From Burkholderiales bacterium (GTDB lineage Bacteria > Pseudomonadota > Gammaproteobacteria > Burkholderiales > WYBJ01): a DNA stretch of 39,390 nt. Position 1 is the first letter of the stretch. Each line of letters opens with the position of its first letter. The stretch lies in the NCBI GenBank assembly GCA_022841915.1, contig JALHQN010000031.1:1-39390 (forward strand). Reading direction: 5' to 3'. A model generated the notes under the pieces. The model searched no databases and was not told the origin of the DNA. It saw only the letters and a program-made list of their open reading frames with translations. The translations under genes were made by a program, and so were the position numbers. Positions 14,564 to 22,787 of the stretch are shown piece by piece.

Positions 14564-15406
14564 ATGTCATCGACTGCCTTCGACTTGGACCACGCCTACA
14601 CCCGCGCCGCGGCTCTGATCACCCGCGCGCAAGGCCTCATCATCGCAGCCGGCGCCGGCATGGGGGTCGATTCGGGACTGCCGGACTTCCGCGGTCCGCA
14701 AGGGTTCTGGTCGGAGTATCCAGCACTGGGGCGCGCCGGAATTCGCTTCGAGGCGATCGCAAGCCCGGACGCCTTTCGTTCTGATCCAGAACTCGCCTGG
14801 GGCTTCTACGGCCATCGCCTGAAGCTCTACCGGGAGACGCCACCGCATGCCGGATTCGTCATCTTGCAGCAGATCGCCAGGCAGCTGCCTCGACAGAGCT
14901 TCGTCTTCACCAGCAACATCGACGGACAGTTTCAGAAATCCGGTTACGACGACGCGCATGTGCTCGAGTGCCACGGCTCCATTCATTATTTGCAGTGCCT
15001 CGAGAACTGCACCGACAGCATCCTGCCGTCGACGGCGGTCGAACCGATCATCGATGCGAATCGGTGCCGCATGCTGAACGCATTGCCGCAATGCCCGAGT
15101 TGCCTAGGGCTTGCGCGGCCGAACGTGCTCATGTTCGGCGACTGGGAATGGAACGCTGCGCGCACCGAAGCCCAGGAAAGTCGCTTGGACGCCTGGTTGT
15201 CGGGTATCGAACAAGCCGTGGTGATCGAGATTGGCGCTGGCACGGCCATCGCCACGGTGCGCCGATTCGCCGAGGCGCGTCGCTTCGCTCTCGTGCGCAT
15301 CAATCCGAGGGAGCCGCGTGTCCACAGAACCCAAGACGTCGGCATCCCCGTCGGGGCGCGCGAAGGTATCGAAGGCATCGCACGAGCGCTCGGAATCCCG
15401 CACTGA
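14564..15406 (+). CDS. SIR2-family NAD-dependent protein (sirtuin)
   Basis: 280 residues. NAD-binding GAGMGVDSGLPDFRG (residues 30-44), catalytic-core TSNIDGQF (116-123), the catalytic His137 in ECHGSIHYLQC, and a four-cysteine zinc site (Cys145, Cys149, Cys177, Cys180). The last part, VVIEIGAGTAIATVRRFAE and ALVRINPREP, closes the Rossmann fold. Canonical sirtuins have TQN-I-D; here the Gln is Ser117. It is predicted to remove acyl groups from proteins using NAD, or to transfer ADP-ribose. The start MSSTAF fits the family; an in-frame ATG at 14540 is an alternative. Neither has a strong ribosome site. Divergent from the fasciclin gene. Confidence 0.88.
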   Translation: MSSTAFDLDHAYTRAAALITRAQGLIIAAGAGMGVDSGLPDFRGPQGFWSEYPALGRAGIRFEAIASPDAFRSDPELAWGFYGHRLKLYRETPPHAGFVILQQIARQLPRQSFVFTSNIDGQFQKSGYDDAHVLECHGSIHYLQCLENCTDSILPSTAVEPIIDANRCRMLNALPQCPSCLGLARPNVLMFGDWEWNAARTEAQESRLDAWLSGIEQAVVIEIGAGTAIATVRRFAEARRFALVRINPREPRVHRTQDVGIPVGAREGIEGIARALGIPH

Positions 15407-15778
15407 GGCGATGCACCGTCGCCTTGGCGCACTTGTCCCAAGCAGGATTTTCAGCGTCGACACGGAACATCCCTGTGTGACGGCGATTGAGTCGGATGTA
15501 CCGCGACTCACGCGAAGTGCGCAGCCCGCACACCCGGCTGCTTCGACACGCGCATGCAAGCGCGCCCGGTCGCTCGCGCCGACGCATCCGCCTTTCGTCA
15601 GCTGCACAAGTAACGTACGCTCGCGACGCTTGGCAGATCGGGTGCCGACAAGGTAGGCTTTGACCCTAACGGCCCCTGGCAGCGGGCGCTGATGAGCGGA
15701 GGTCGAGTCTCAGCCCAACCTTCGCGCCCAGTGGAGCCACAACAATAGAGTGTTTCACCGGAACACCTTGGAGGAGTC
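15407..15778. other. Intergenic region, no gene seen
   Basis: About 370 bases between the sirtuin and Bug-receptor genes. No frame with family resemblance; no clear terminator. A promoter for the receptor gene is expected toward its right end. Confidence 0.4.
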
Positions 15779-16759
15779 ATGCCGAATCTCGTTCGTCGCC
15801 GGATCGCGCAAGCGTCGGCAGCCGCAATCCTGCTCGGGCTGTCAGCCGCGAGCAGTGCGCAGCAAAACTACCCCAACCGCCCCATCCGCTTCATCACGCC
15901 CTATGCCCCGGGAGGCAGCACGACCTTCATGGCGCGACTCGTCGGCGAGCATTACACCGAGCGTTGGGGCCAGAACGTCATCGTCGACAATCGCCCCGGC
16001 GGCAATACGATCATAGGCACGGAGGCGTTGGTGAGATCGGCGCCGGACGGCTACACGATCATGCTCGTCGCCAGCACGCACGCTATCCTCTCCAGCCTCA
16101 CGAAAACGTCCTATCACCCGATCAAGGACTTCGCACCCATCGCCAGCATAGGCGTCGCCCCTCAGGTGCTGGTCATGCATCCTGGCGTGCCCGCCAATAC
16201 GGTGCAGGAAGTGATCGCGCTCGCCAAGGCCAAACCAGGGCAGCTCAATTTCGCATCCTCCGGCGCCGGCGGGCCGACCCACCTCTCAGGCGAACTGTTC
16301 AACCTGCTCGCCGGCGTCAAGACCCAGCACATCCCGTACAAGGGCGCAGGCCCGGCAATGACGGATCTCATGGGCGGCCACGTGCAAATGTTCTTCTCGG
16401 TGCCCGTGAACATCGTCGGTCACGTCAAGAGCGGCCGCTTGAAAGCCATCGCGGTCACGGGAGACGCACGGCTGAAGGCGTTGCCGCAGATGCCGACTTT
16501 CGCGGAGGCCGGCTTGCCCGGCTTCAACGTCAAGACATGGAACGGTGTGCTCGCCCCGGCGGGTACGCCCAAGGCAATCGTCGATATGCTTTCGGCAGAG
16601 ATCGGGCAGATGCTGACCAAGCCTGACGTGAGAGAGAAGCTCGACGGCATCGGCATCACCCCCATGTACAACAATCCGGAAGCCTTCCGCGCCATGATCG
16701 AGGCGGACATGGCGATCTATCTCAAGGTCATCCGGGCAAACAACATCAGCATCAAGTAG
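15779..16759 (+). CDS. Bug-family tripartite tricarboxylate (TTT) substrate-binding protein
   Basis: 326 residues: signal peptide to about residue 28 (SAASSAQQ), then the Bug opening YPNRPIRFITPYAPGGSTTFMAR, QNVIVDNRPGGNTIIGTEALVRSAPDGYTIML, and the typical SSGAGGPTHLSGELF and IPYKGAGPAMTDLMGGHVQM. The ATG has GGAGGAG nearby. These periplasmic receptors bind carboxylates or aromatic acids, and are greatly expanded in Burkholderiales. No membrane subunits (TctA/TctB) are adjacent, so it is an orphan receptor. It converges on the MmgE/PrpD-family gene, with a strong hairpin between them. Confidence 0.92.
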   Translation: MPNLVRRRIAQASAAAILLGLSAASSAQQNYPNRPIRFITPYAPGGSTTFMARLVGEHYTERWGQNVIVDNRPGGNTIIGTEALVRSAPDGYTIMLVASTHAILSSLTKTSYHPIKDFAPIASIGVAPQVLVMHPGVPANTVQEVIALAKAKPGQLNFASSGAGGPTHLSGELFNLLAGVKTQHIPYKGAGPAMTDLMGGHVQMFFSVPVNIVGHVKSGRLKAIAVTGDARLKALPQMPTFAEAGLPGFNVKTWNGVLAPAGTPKAIVDMLSAEIGQMLTKPDVREKLDGIGITPMYNNPEAFRAMIEADMAIYLKVIRANNISIK

Positions 16760-16774
16760 TCGTCGTTCGACCGG

Positions 16775-16799
16775 CTCGTCGGCCGCCGCGGCCGACGAG
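16775..16799. terminator. GC-rich hairpin between convergent genes
   Basis: An 11-bp perfect stem (CTCGTCGGCCG at 16775-16785, complement at 16789-16799) with a 3-base loop. No T-run, but position between the Bug and MmgE/PrpD stops suggests a bidirectional transcription block. Confidence 0.5.
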
Positions 16800-16815
16800 A
16801 ACCGTCGATCCGGAC

Positions 16816-18183
16816 TCAGCGCGGTGTGACGCTTTCAAGCGCGGGCGTCAGCTTCGCCGCGCTGTCCAGCATCCACCAGGCCTCGACCGCCGACTCCACT
16901 TGCCCATCGGGCAGACAAAGCCGCGCGCAGTCTCGAAACTTGTCCTTGAGCTCCCGCTCGCTGAGCGGATCCGCAGGCGCACCGTGCATGGTGCGCCGAT
17001 TCACTTTCTTCGTCAGCCGCTCGCCGTTCTTCAGCGTGATGGTGACCGGGTTGTACGTCGGGCCATGCTCGTACTCCGGATCCCAATCGCTCATCACGTT
17101 CACATGTGTCTTGGCGCGGGCCTCACGGTACTCGGGACGATTGAGTTTCTCGTCGCTGAAGCTGTCGATGCCGATCTTCTTGTCCACGAGCGCGGTGGCG
17201 ATGTTGTAGTGAAGCGAGAACTTGCCCTGATAGCCGTAGGTCGGATTCGGGTGCAACAACACGTGGGAAATCGAAGGCACGTTGTCCACATCGACACGGG
17301 CAACGTCGTCGAGCTCGATGTCGTGCTCTGCAAGCAGCCCCGTCAGGGCGTCCAAGGCGCCATGGTTGGAGCCGCAGCAGGGATACTTCTTGATGACGAT
17401 GGTGTCCTTGCTGAACCAAGTCTTGCCGAGATTGGCGGTCATGGTCTCGGGATCGTACTTGTGCTCGCCGATGTATGCGTGCGCCCATCCCACCTTGCTG
17501 CTGAGAAACGCGTCGGTCGCGAGCCACCCTTGCTTTGCCAACGAGGCGGCCATCACTGCCGAGCGGCATGCCATGCCCGCGTGCAGCGGCTTGGTGTAAG
17601 TGCCGAAGTTCTGCAGGATGCCGCTCGGCGTCGAGCCCGCCAGACCAAAGGCCATGAGCGTCTGCTCGGTCGTGAGGCCCATCAGGCGCGCCGCAACGGC
17701 CGTCGCTCCCATGGTGCCGAAGATCGCAGTGGAATGAAAACCGCTCAGACCCTGCACGTTTTCCGAGCCTCGATTCAGGTGCACGGCGACTTCGAAGCCG
17801 ATCACATAGGCACTCAGAATGTCGCGACCCGATTTTCCAAGCTGCTCGCCTATGGCCAGCGCCGTAGGTAGCAACGCGACCGAAGGATGGCCGAAGCCGC
17901 CCATGTCATCGAAGTCGAGCGCGTGACCGAGCGTTCCATTCGCCAGCGCCGCAAGATAAGGGGACGTACGCAGTCGATTGCCGATGATGGTACAAGCGCC
18001 GTTTCCGCCCTGCGCATCGACGAACTCGACGATCATTTTGCCTTGGGGCTGAACCGCACCCGCGAGCGTGACGCCAATGCAGTCGAACGAGGCTTCAAGC
18101 GCCGCCCGGTAAGACTCCTTGGGAATGACTTCGGGTGCTGTCTCGGTGACGAACTTCGCCAAACGCGCTTCGCAGACACTCAT
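16816..18183 (-). CDS. MmgE/PrpD-family protein
   Basis: 455 residues, the usual length of the family, which includes 2-methylcitrate dehydratase and cis-aconitate decarboxylase. Recognisable parts are LANGTLGHALDFDDMGGFGHPSVALLPTALAIGE (here split: GTLGHALDFDD and GHPSVALLPTALAIGE), the YPCCGSNHGALDALTGL segment, and GKFSLHYNIATALVDKKIG near the active-site region, plus the final small alpha/beta domain. The ATG at 18183 has GAGGAG seven bases upstream; the frame is open upstream without family character. Which hydroxy- or decarboxylation substrate it handles is not decidable. It is convergent with a Bug receptor, a common arrangement for carboxylic-acid use. The family is widely misannotated as PrpD. 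Confidence 0.88.
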   Translation of the reverse strand: MSVCEARLAKFVTETAPEVIPKESYRAALEASFDCIGVTLAGAVQPQGKMIVEFVDAQGGNGACTIIGNRLRTSPYLAALANGTLGHALDFDDMGGFGHPSVALLPTALAIGEQLGKSGRDILSAYVIGFEVAVHLNRGSENVQGLSGFHSTAIFGTMGATAVAARLMGLTTEQTLMAFGLAGSTPSGILQNFGTYTKPLHAGMACRSAVMAASLAKQGWLATDAFLSSKVGWAHAYIGEHKYDPETMTANLGKTWFSKDTIVIKKYPCCGSNHGALDALTGLLAEHDIELDDVARVDVDNVPSISHVLLHPNPTYGYQGKFSLHYNIATALVDKKIGIDSFSDEKLNRPEYREARAKTHVNVMSDWDPEYEHGPTYNPVTITLKNGERLTKKVNRRTMHGAPADPLSERELKDKFRDCARLCLPDGQVESAVEAWWMLDSAAKLTPALESVTPR

Positions 18184-18310
18184 CGCAATCTCCTCGGTGC
18201 GGGACACGGGGCGCCCGCTGGCCCCGACGCGCATGCGCCTAGAGAAGACATTAGGGCCGCGCTGCCCGCGCGTCAAATGCTCGCAGGGCAGCCGCTTCCC
18301 GGGACAGGAC

Positions 18311-18733
18311 TCACTCTTCGCTTTCGGCGGCTTCGCCCACTTCCTTGGTCAAGCGACGGGCCTTGCGCTCCTGAGCTGCGAGCGCCTTTTTCTGCGCCTT
18401 CTCGCGAGCCTCGGCTTCTTCCTGCACGTCCACCGTTGCACGGTATTGCCGAATGATCTCGGCTTGAAACTCGGGCCAAAGCCGCTTCATCTCCTCGAGC
18501 TCCTCGAGGGCTTTGTGCGACGCAGCACCCGCCAAGCCCTTGGCGTAATTCACGGCGAACTGATACGCCGGTAGCCGCCACATTTCACGCTTCAGAACAA
18601 ACGTTTGCCGATCCCGGCAGCGAAAGAACAGCAAGTCGGGATTGAGCCCCGGCGAATTGCAGGGCAGTTCGCGATCGAGGATCACCCAGCCGTGCTCCCC
18701 ACTGTAGCCCCACCATTGTGCATCCAAAGTCAT
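18311..18733 (-). CDS. Hypothetical protein with charged C-terminal coiled coil
   Basis: 140 residues from MTLDAQWWGYSGEHGWVILDR, with GGAGAT upstream. The N-terminal 60 residues look folded (Trp/Tyr-rich, CRDRQTFVLKREMWRLPAYQFAV); the rest is helical and strongly charged (EELEEMKRLWPEFQAEIIRQYRATVDVQEEAEAREKAQKKALAAQERKARRLTKE, read in parts), fitting a long coiled coil. No signal peptide or membrane segment. I do not recognise a function. It is 128 bases upstream of the MmgE/PrpD-family gene on the same strand but may be a separate unit. Confidence 0.7.
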   Translation of the reverse strand: MTLDAQWWGYSGEHGWVILDRELPCNSPGLNPDLLFFRCRDRQTFVLKREMWRLPAYQFAVNYAKGLAGAASHKALEELEEMKRLWPEFQAEIIRQYRATVDVQEEAEAREKAQKKALAAQERKARRLTKEVGEAAESEE

Positions 18734-19072
18734 TGATCGATCTCCACGCTCACCTCGGCCAAGATCCGAGTTGCTTGCCACGTCGGTCACTCCGGCCGGG
18801 CCGGCATCATGGTGCCCAGATTCGGGGACGAAGTCCGTGCGCTATCCAACATAGGCGCGCCCGAGGGTCTGAACGCTTTGACCCCGAGCCACCTTAGCGC
18901 GTATAAGACGAGTGTTGATCGCGGGTCTGGTCGATCTGAGTCTGCGCATCGTAAGCGTTTGCCTGGCGGCGGCAGCATCTCCATTTAGTAGGAACGCGGA
19001 CAGCCCGGACGGCCATCATCCCCGTCGTCGGCCTCATCCGTCCGGTTCATCCCGAGGTAAAGGACACCCTGT
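18734..19072. other. Intergenic region, no supported gene
   Basis: About 340 bases between divergent genes. A 65-codon minus frame (18787-18984) was judged spurious for lack of ribosome site and family features. Confidence 0.4.
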
Positions 19073-19246
19073 ATGCCAAAGCCAAACTATGCGTTCGCCA
19101 AACGGCAGCGAGATCTGGCAAAGAAGCAGAAAAAAGAAGAGAAACGCCTGCGCAAAGCCCCGCGAGAGGGCGAAACGACGGATCCTGCAGGCTCTCAGCC
19201 CCCGAATCCCGAGACCGATGTGGATACCGTGCCTCCCCAATCCTAA
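19073..19246 (+). CDS. Small Lys/Arg-rich conserved-type protein
   Basis: 57 residues, below usual gene-calling cutoffs. It opens MPKPNYAFAKRQRDLAKKQK, continues with KKEEKRLRKAP, and ends in an acidic, proline-rich tail (ETTDPAGSQPPNPETDVDTVPPQS in two parts). AGG lies about 10 bases before the ATG (gtaaaggacaccctgt). Very similar openings occur in small proteins I recall from many betaproteobacteria; the function is unknown. The basic half suggests nucleic-acid or ribosome contact; this is inference. Confidence 0.7.
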   Translation: MPKPNYAFAKRQRDLAKKQKKEEKRLRKAPREGETTDPAGSQPPNPETDVDTVPPQS

Positions 19247-19460
19247 GTATTTTCGACGGCCTCATGAATCACTGCTTTCAGAACAGGGGTCCGCACCTGA
19301 GCGCCGTTGTGTTCCCTAGCGCACAGAACGCCGATCCGATATCAGGTTAAATGCGCGGTTGCACGCCGCACCTGCCCCCACCGCACCCCGGAATGTCGAC
19401 TCGATCTTCCATTTCGATCGACGCCGCGCGGCCGATTGTCCCATCTTGCATGGAGGAGCC

Positions 19461-19673
19461 ATGAACACGATCTGGCGCTTTTACATCGACGAAGACCGCC
19501 AATGGCGATGGCAGCAGCTGGCCGTCAATCGGTCTGTGATCTCGGAATCGGCGCGCGCGTTCGACGGCTACGAAGCCTGCGTGGCAGCGGCGAAGGATGA
19601 CGGCTACGTGTTCAGGCCGGCTACGGGCAAGCATGTAACGCCGCCACCCCGCGCCGGTCGGCGCTCCAGCTAG
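19461..19673 (+). CDS. Small hypothetical protein (DUF1508/YegP-like appearance)
   Basis: 70 residues from MNTIWRFYIDEDRQWRWQQL with a strong GGAGGAG. The pattern WRFYIDEDRQWRW, VISESARAFDGYEACVAAAKDDGY resembles a small beta-beta-beta-alpha unit of YegP/DUF1508-type proteins, with a short basic tail (PPPRAGRRSS). Its last 30 codons (from 19583) lie within the 469-bp duplication, and the second copy of those codons exists at 20052-20142 without the start. Function unknown; small proteins of this sort are often stress-induced. Confidence 0.6.
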   Translation: MNTIWRFYIDEDRQWRWQQLAVNRSVISESARAFDGYEACVAAAKDDGYVFRPATGKHVTPPPRAGRRSS

Positions 19674-20051
19674 ATCGACGCAGAAGGACCGGATGGCGAT
19701 CCAGGTCGGGCGAGTGGCGTTCGCAGCCGCTTGCCCGGGCCCTCGGGTGAAGCTGGAGAAAGTCGGCTGCGGTCGTCCGAGACGGCGGGATACGCCCACT
19801 AAGGCCTGGCGCGATGAGACTTTCTGTACCCGGACATCCTGGCGTCCGAGCCGAAGCCGTACACCACACATCCAAGCGCCGACCCCATCAGAAGCAGCAA
19901 AGCGCCGATCATGACCGAGAGCGCGAGGTTCCGCGAGACCGCCCCCCAAAGGCCCGATGCCAGGGCGGCAGCGATGCCGGTATACACAAGAACCCCGAGG
20001 ACGCCGCCCGCCACGACGAGTGCTGCAAGCATCATCTTGCGGTCGATGGAC
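19583..20051. repeat. 469-bp perfect tandem duplication, first copy
   Basis: Bases 19583-20051 are repeated directly and, as far as I can compare by eye, without any difference at 20052-20520. The unit spans the 3' end of the small plus gene (19461-19673) and all but the ATG's last two bases of the small membrane-protein gene. The bases flanking the unit (t before, atgagg after) share no homology with the unit ends, so no microhomology is visible at the junction. Confidence 0.95.
19799..20035 (-). pseudogene. First copy of the small membrane protein, start codon lost
   Basis: Identical in sequence to the gene at 20268-20522, but the duplication junction replaces its ATG by CCG and removes its ribosome site. 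An internal ATG (MMLAALVV) could still permit a 78-residue product if a ribosome site arises, but none is visible. Most likely a silent duplicate. Confidence 0.6.
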
Positions 20052-20520
20052 GGCAGCGGCGAAGGATGACGGCTACGTGTTCAGGCCGGCTACGGGCAAG
20101 CATGTAACGCCGCCACCCCGCGCCGGTCGGCGCTCCAGCTAGATCGACGCAGAAGGACCGGATGGCGATCCAGGTCGGGCGAGTGGCGTTCGCAGCCGCT
20201 TGCCCGGGCCCTCGGGTGAAGCTGGAGAAAGTCGGCTGCGGTCGTCCGAGACGGCGGGATACGCCCACTAAGGCCTGGCGCGATGAGACTTTCTGTACCC
20301 GGACATCCTGGCGTCCGAGCCGAAGCCGTACACCACACATCCAAGCGCCGACCCCATCAGAAGCAGCAAAGCGCCGATCATGACCGAGAGCGCGAGGTTC
20401 CGCGAGACCGCCCCCCAAAGGCCCGATGCCAGGGCGGCAGCGATGCCGGTATACACAAGAACCCCGAGGACGCCGCCCGCCACGACGAGTGCTGCAAGCA
20501 TCATCTTGCGGTCGATGGAC
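20052..20520. repeat. 469-bp perfect tandem duplication, second copy
   Basis: Second copy, immediately abutting the first. This copy retains the complete minus-strand membrane-protein gene, while the plus-strand gene is represented only by its 3' end. Confidence 0.95.
20054..20142 (+). pseudogene. 3' fragment of the small plus-strand gene
   Basis: Encodes only the last 29 residues (AAAKDDGYVFRPATGK onward) of the 19461-19673 product. It has no start or ribosome site and was created by the duplication. Confidence 0.8.
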
Positions 20521-20522
20521 AT
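20268..20522 (-). CDS. Small membrane protein, two predicted helices
   Basis: 84 residues from MSIDRKMMLAALVVAGGVLG. Two hydrophobic helices are apparent, at about residues 7-30 (LAALVVAGGVLGVLVYTGIAAA) and 43-65 (LALSVMIGALLLLMGSALGCVVYGF); the tail is basic (SDARMSGYRKSHRARP). The ATG has AAGGAGA about eight bases upstream. No recognised family. This is the intact copy in the second half of the tandem duplication. It is divergent from nothing and downstream of the Crp/Fnr-type gene on the same strand, 210 bases away. Confidence 0.65.
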   Translation of the reverse strand: MSIDRKMMLAALVVAGGVLGVLVYTGIAAALASGLWGAVSRNLALSVMIGALLLLMGSALGCVVYGFGSDARMSGYRKSHRARP

Positions 20523-20732
20523 GAGGCCGTTCTCCTTGGATTGCCCTGGGTGCCGCCGGAAACCCCGAAAGACGACCTAGGGACGCTTTTCAGGTTACCT
20601 CGCCCAGCACACGACGTCTGTGCGGGAAAGCACACAGACCGAGCATACGTCGCACGACAAGCAGACTTCGGGTTCTCCTTCCCCGAGGGAAGCGGGCGCC
20701 GTTCAGACGCCCGATGCAAAACCGTTCGGCGG

Positions 20733-21443
20733 CTAGATGTGTTGCAGCAGGCGGTCCGACTCTTCCCGGTACGCTGCATAGCACTCGCACACTCGGGTCT
20801 CCAGGAGCGCGCGATCCAGGACATCGATACGACCACGGCTATATCGAATGATGCCGGCTCGCTGCAGTCTGCCTGCCGCCTCCGTCACGCCCTCCCGCCG
20901 CACGCCCAACATGCCGCCGATCACCTCCTGGGTCACCTTGATCGTGCTCCCGTGCAGCCTGTCGAGGCGCATGAGCAGCCAGCGGCACAACTGTTGATCG
21001 ACGCTGTGGTGGCGGTTGCAGACCGACGTCTGAGCCATCTGCGTCAATAGCGCCTGGGTATAGCGCAGCAGCACTCTGAGCAGTGCCCCTGCCCGCTCGA
21101 ACTCCGCCTTGAGGTGTCGGGCATCCAGTCGGTAGCCGTAACCATCATTCTGCACCACCGCCCGACTCGGGGTTGAGTCGCCCCCCATGAAGATGGCGAT
21201 TCCGATCACTCCGTCGTTCCCGACCACCCCGATCTCGGCCGACGCGCCATCGTCGAGCAGATACATCAACGATACGATCGACGTGGTCGGAAAGTAGACG
21301 TGCCGTGAACTCGCGCCGGATTCGTACAGGACATCGCCGACTTCCATCCGGACCAGTTCCAGATGCGGCAACAGCCCGCGCAGGTCAGCGGCGGGCAATG
21401 ACTCGAGCAAGCAATTTTGGGTCGGACAATGTGTACCCGGCAT
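20733..21443 (-). CDS. Crp/Fnr-family transcriptional regulator
   Basis: 236 residues from MPGTHCPTQNCLLESLPAADL, chosen because it gives the usual family length; the frame is open for 44 codons upstream. A cyclic-nucleotide-type beta-roll covers about 20-120 (LELVRMEVGDVLYESGASSRHVYFP, EIGVVGNDGVIGIAIFMGGD), a dimer helix follows (RVLLRYTQALLTQMAQTSVCNRHH), and the winged helix contains TQEVIGGMLGVRREGVTEAAGRLQ (171-194). The cAMP-contact R-S motif of Crp and the Fnr cysteine cluster are not evident, so the signal is unknown. Members of this branch often act in stress or redox response, which suits the surrounding small genes. Ribosome site is weak. Confidence 0.85.
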   Translation of the reverse strand: MPGTHCPTQNCLLESLPAADLRGLLPHLELVRMEVGDVLYESGASSRHVYFPTTSIVSLMYLLDDGASAEIGVVGNDGVIGIAIFMGGDSTPSRAVVQNDGYGYRLDARHLKAEFERAGALLRVLLRYTQALLTQMAQTSVCNRHHSVDQQLCRWLLMRLDRLHGSTIKVTQEVIGGMLGVRREGVTEAAGRLQRAGIIRYSRGRIDVLDRALLETRVCECYAAYREESDRLLQHI

Positions 21444-21585
21444 TTGCACCGCACGCGCTTGACCCGACTGGCGCGCAGCATCGCGGGCCCAGTCGCCAAG
21501 CACGCAGTATACAAGCCTTGGCAGCAATGTCCCGGCAGCCGCGACGATCTCGGGGGATGGGCGTCTGACCCGCACCCCGCAGTAT

Positions 21586-21849
21586 TCAAGCCTCGTGGCG
21601 CCCGAACATGTCCACGATCACGAGCAACACACCCGCTGTTGCGGCGGCGACGACCAGCGAGTGCAGATCGATTGCCGCGTCCTGCGCCGGCACCCCGCCC
21701 AACATGCTCACGAGTTGCGTTCCGAGCAAGCCGCCCATGAGCCCAAGCGCCACGAATCGGCGGCGGCGCATCGCATCCCGGCCGTGAAACACGACGGAAG
21801 AGATCAAGCCCACCAATCCGCCTGCGAAGATTCCGATAATCAGATCCAT
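21586..21849 (-). CDS. YeaQ/GlsB-like small membrane protein
   Basis: 87 residues from MDLIIGIFAGGLVGLISSVV, with GGAGCAG before the ATG. Hydrophobic segments at about 2-20, 33-52 and 66-82 with Gly-rich helices (GIFAGGLVGLISS, GLMGGLLGTQLVSMLGG) recall the transglycosylase-associated (YeaQ/YmgE/GlsB) family of general-stress membrane proteins, though the match is loose and 87 residues fit. Same strand as the Crp/Fnr gene, 142 bases upstream of its start, so co-transcription is possible. Confidence 0.65.
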   Translation of the reverse strand: MDLIIGIFAGGLVGLISSVVFHGRDAMRRRRFVALGLMGGLLGTQLVSMLGGVPAQDAAIDLHSLVVAAATAGVLLVIVDMFGRHEA

Positions 21850-22079
21850 GCCTGCTCCGTGATGTTCCGGCACGCTCTCTCTACAAGCTCGCCCGAATCG
21901 CAGCGGCCTAGCTTAGATATATAGTCTGGAAGTAGTCAGCGATCTGTTCGTGCGCGCACATAGGCCACCTCTCGCGTCGCTCAGCGAGCGAGGTCGCTGC
22001 CAACGCACGCGGTGGCCGGCGCAATCGCACGCTCGTTGGTCGAACGTCCGCGCCGCGGCAGGCCAGCGAGCCTCGCGTC

Positions 22080-22439
22080 TCAGGCGAAAGCGCCCTCTTC
22101 CATGCGTGCGAGCAGCGCAAACACGCGCTGGGCCCCCTCCTTGCTGCCTAGCAAGGCGAGCGGCGCGCTGAAGAACAAGGCTCGGTTGGGACTCTTCAAC
22201 CATTCCATCCCTCTCGCCCTTGCCCCCAGGACTCGCTGAGCGCGCTCGAGCACCAGGCCGATTCGTACCAGCTGAGAACGATCGGCACGCGAGAAGCGGT
22301 CCTTGGCCTTGCGCCGCAGGTAAGCCGGTTCCGACAGGTTCAGCACCCGCGCCAGCTCGCTGGAGCTGAGCTGTGTCGCCTCTATGGCAATCGCCCCGGC
22401 CGAGCCCCGTGCTTCCTGCCGCATCTCGTTGCCGATCAT
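22080..22439 (-). CDS. MbcA/ParS/Xre-type antitoxin (orphan)
   Basis: 119 residues from MIGNEMRQEARGS. A short N-terminal helix-turn-helix-like part (LSSSELARVLNLSEPAYLRRKAKD) is followed by the toxin-binding domain formerly called DUF2384: RFSRADRSQLVRIGLVLERAQRVLG, then WLKSPNRALFFSAPLALLGSKEGAQRVFALLARMEEGAFA (read in parts). This domain normally neutralises a RES-domain NAD-degrading toxin encoded just downstream. Here nothing resembling a RES toxin follows; the next 230 bases have no such gene. It may be an orphan antitoxin or a regulator. An upstream ATG at 22478 is an alternative start. A short inverted repeat lies 10 bases upstream of the chosen start. Confidence 0.8.
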   Translation of the reverse strand: MIGNEMRQEARGSAGAIAIEATQLSSSELARVLNLSEPAYLRRKAKDRFSRADRSQLVRIGLVLERAQRVLGARARGMEWLKSPNRALFFSAPLALLGSKEGAQRVFALLARMEEGAFA

Positions 22440-22448
22440 GAAATTCCC

Positions 22449-22461
22449 GAATCTTCGATTC
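22449..22461. promoter_or_regulatory. Possible autoregulatory inverted repeat GAATC-TTC-GATTC
   Basis: A perfect 5-3-5 repeat ending about 10 bases before the antitoxin start at 22439. Antitoxins of this class often bind a repeat at their own promoter. If translation starts at 22478 instead, the repeat is coding. Confidence 0.25.
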
Positions 22462-22601
22462 TGCCCGGGCGCTGGCAACAGCCCGCGCTCAGGACACTAG
22501 GGTCGAACACTCGACGCGCACTGCCTGGAGAAGTACAGCGCGCTGAAGCAGCAGCGCGCATGACGTTCGCAGGCCGCCGAACAGAGCGACCTCTCGCGCC
22601 G

Positions 22602-22787
22602 CTACTCGCGCGGATTCTCGTATGCCCTGTGCAGAACAATCTTGCCCGGCTTGTATCGAGCAATCGATCGGGCCTTCTTGAGGGCACCGGCCTGCAAGGG
22701 ATCCGAAGCCAGAGGGGCGGTCGCGTCGTTGGCGTAGACTTCCCAAGCGTTCGCACGCTTGATGACATGATAATACTTCACAGCCAT
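22602..22787 (-). CDS. Small DUF2188-like protein
   Basis: 61 residues from MAVKYYHVIKRANAWEVYAN. The pattern YYHVIKRANAWEVYANDATAPLAS, then ALKKARSIARYKPGKIVLHRAYENPRE fits the short DUF2188-type domain (strand, strand, helix, strand with final basic segment). An upstream ATG at 22850 would add 21 low-complexity residues and seems less likely. Function unknown. It lies in the small-gene region and is divergent from the exporter genes. Confidence 0.6.
   Translation of the reverse strand: MAVKYYHVIKRANAWEVYANDATAPLASDPLQAGALKKARSIARYKPGKIVLHRAYENPRE

Noticed and set aside
18787-18984. Minus frame of 65 codons
   Set aside because: No ribosome site and no protein-like pattern; likely noncoding.
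19583-20520. The tandem repeat considered as an insertion sequence or CRISPR-like array
   Set aside because: Only two copies, no transposase, no terminal inverted repeats, and the unit is ordinary gene sequence.
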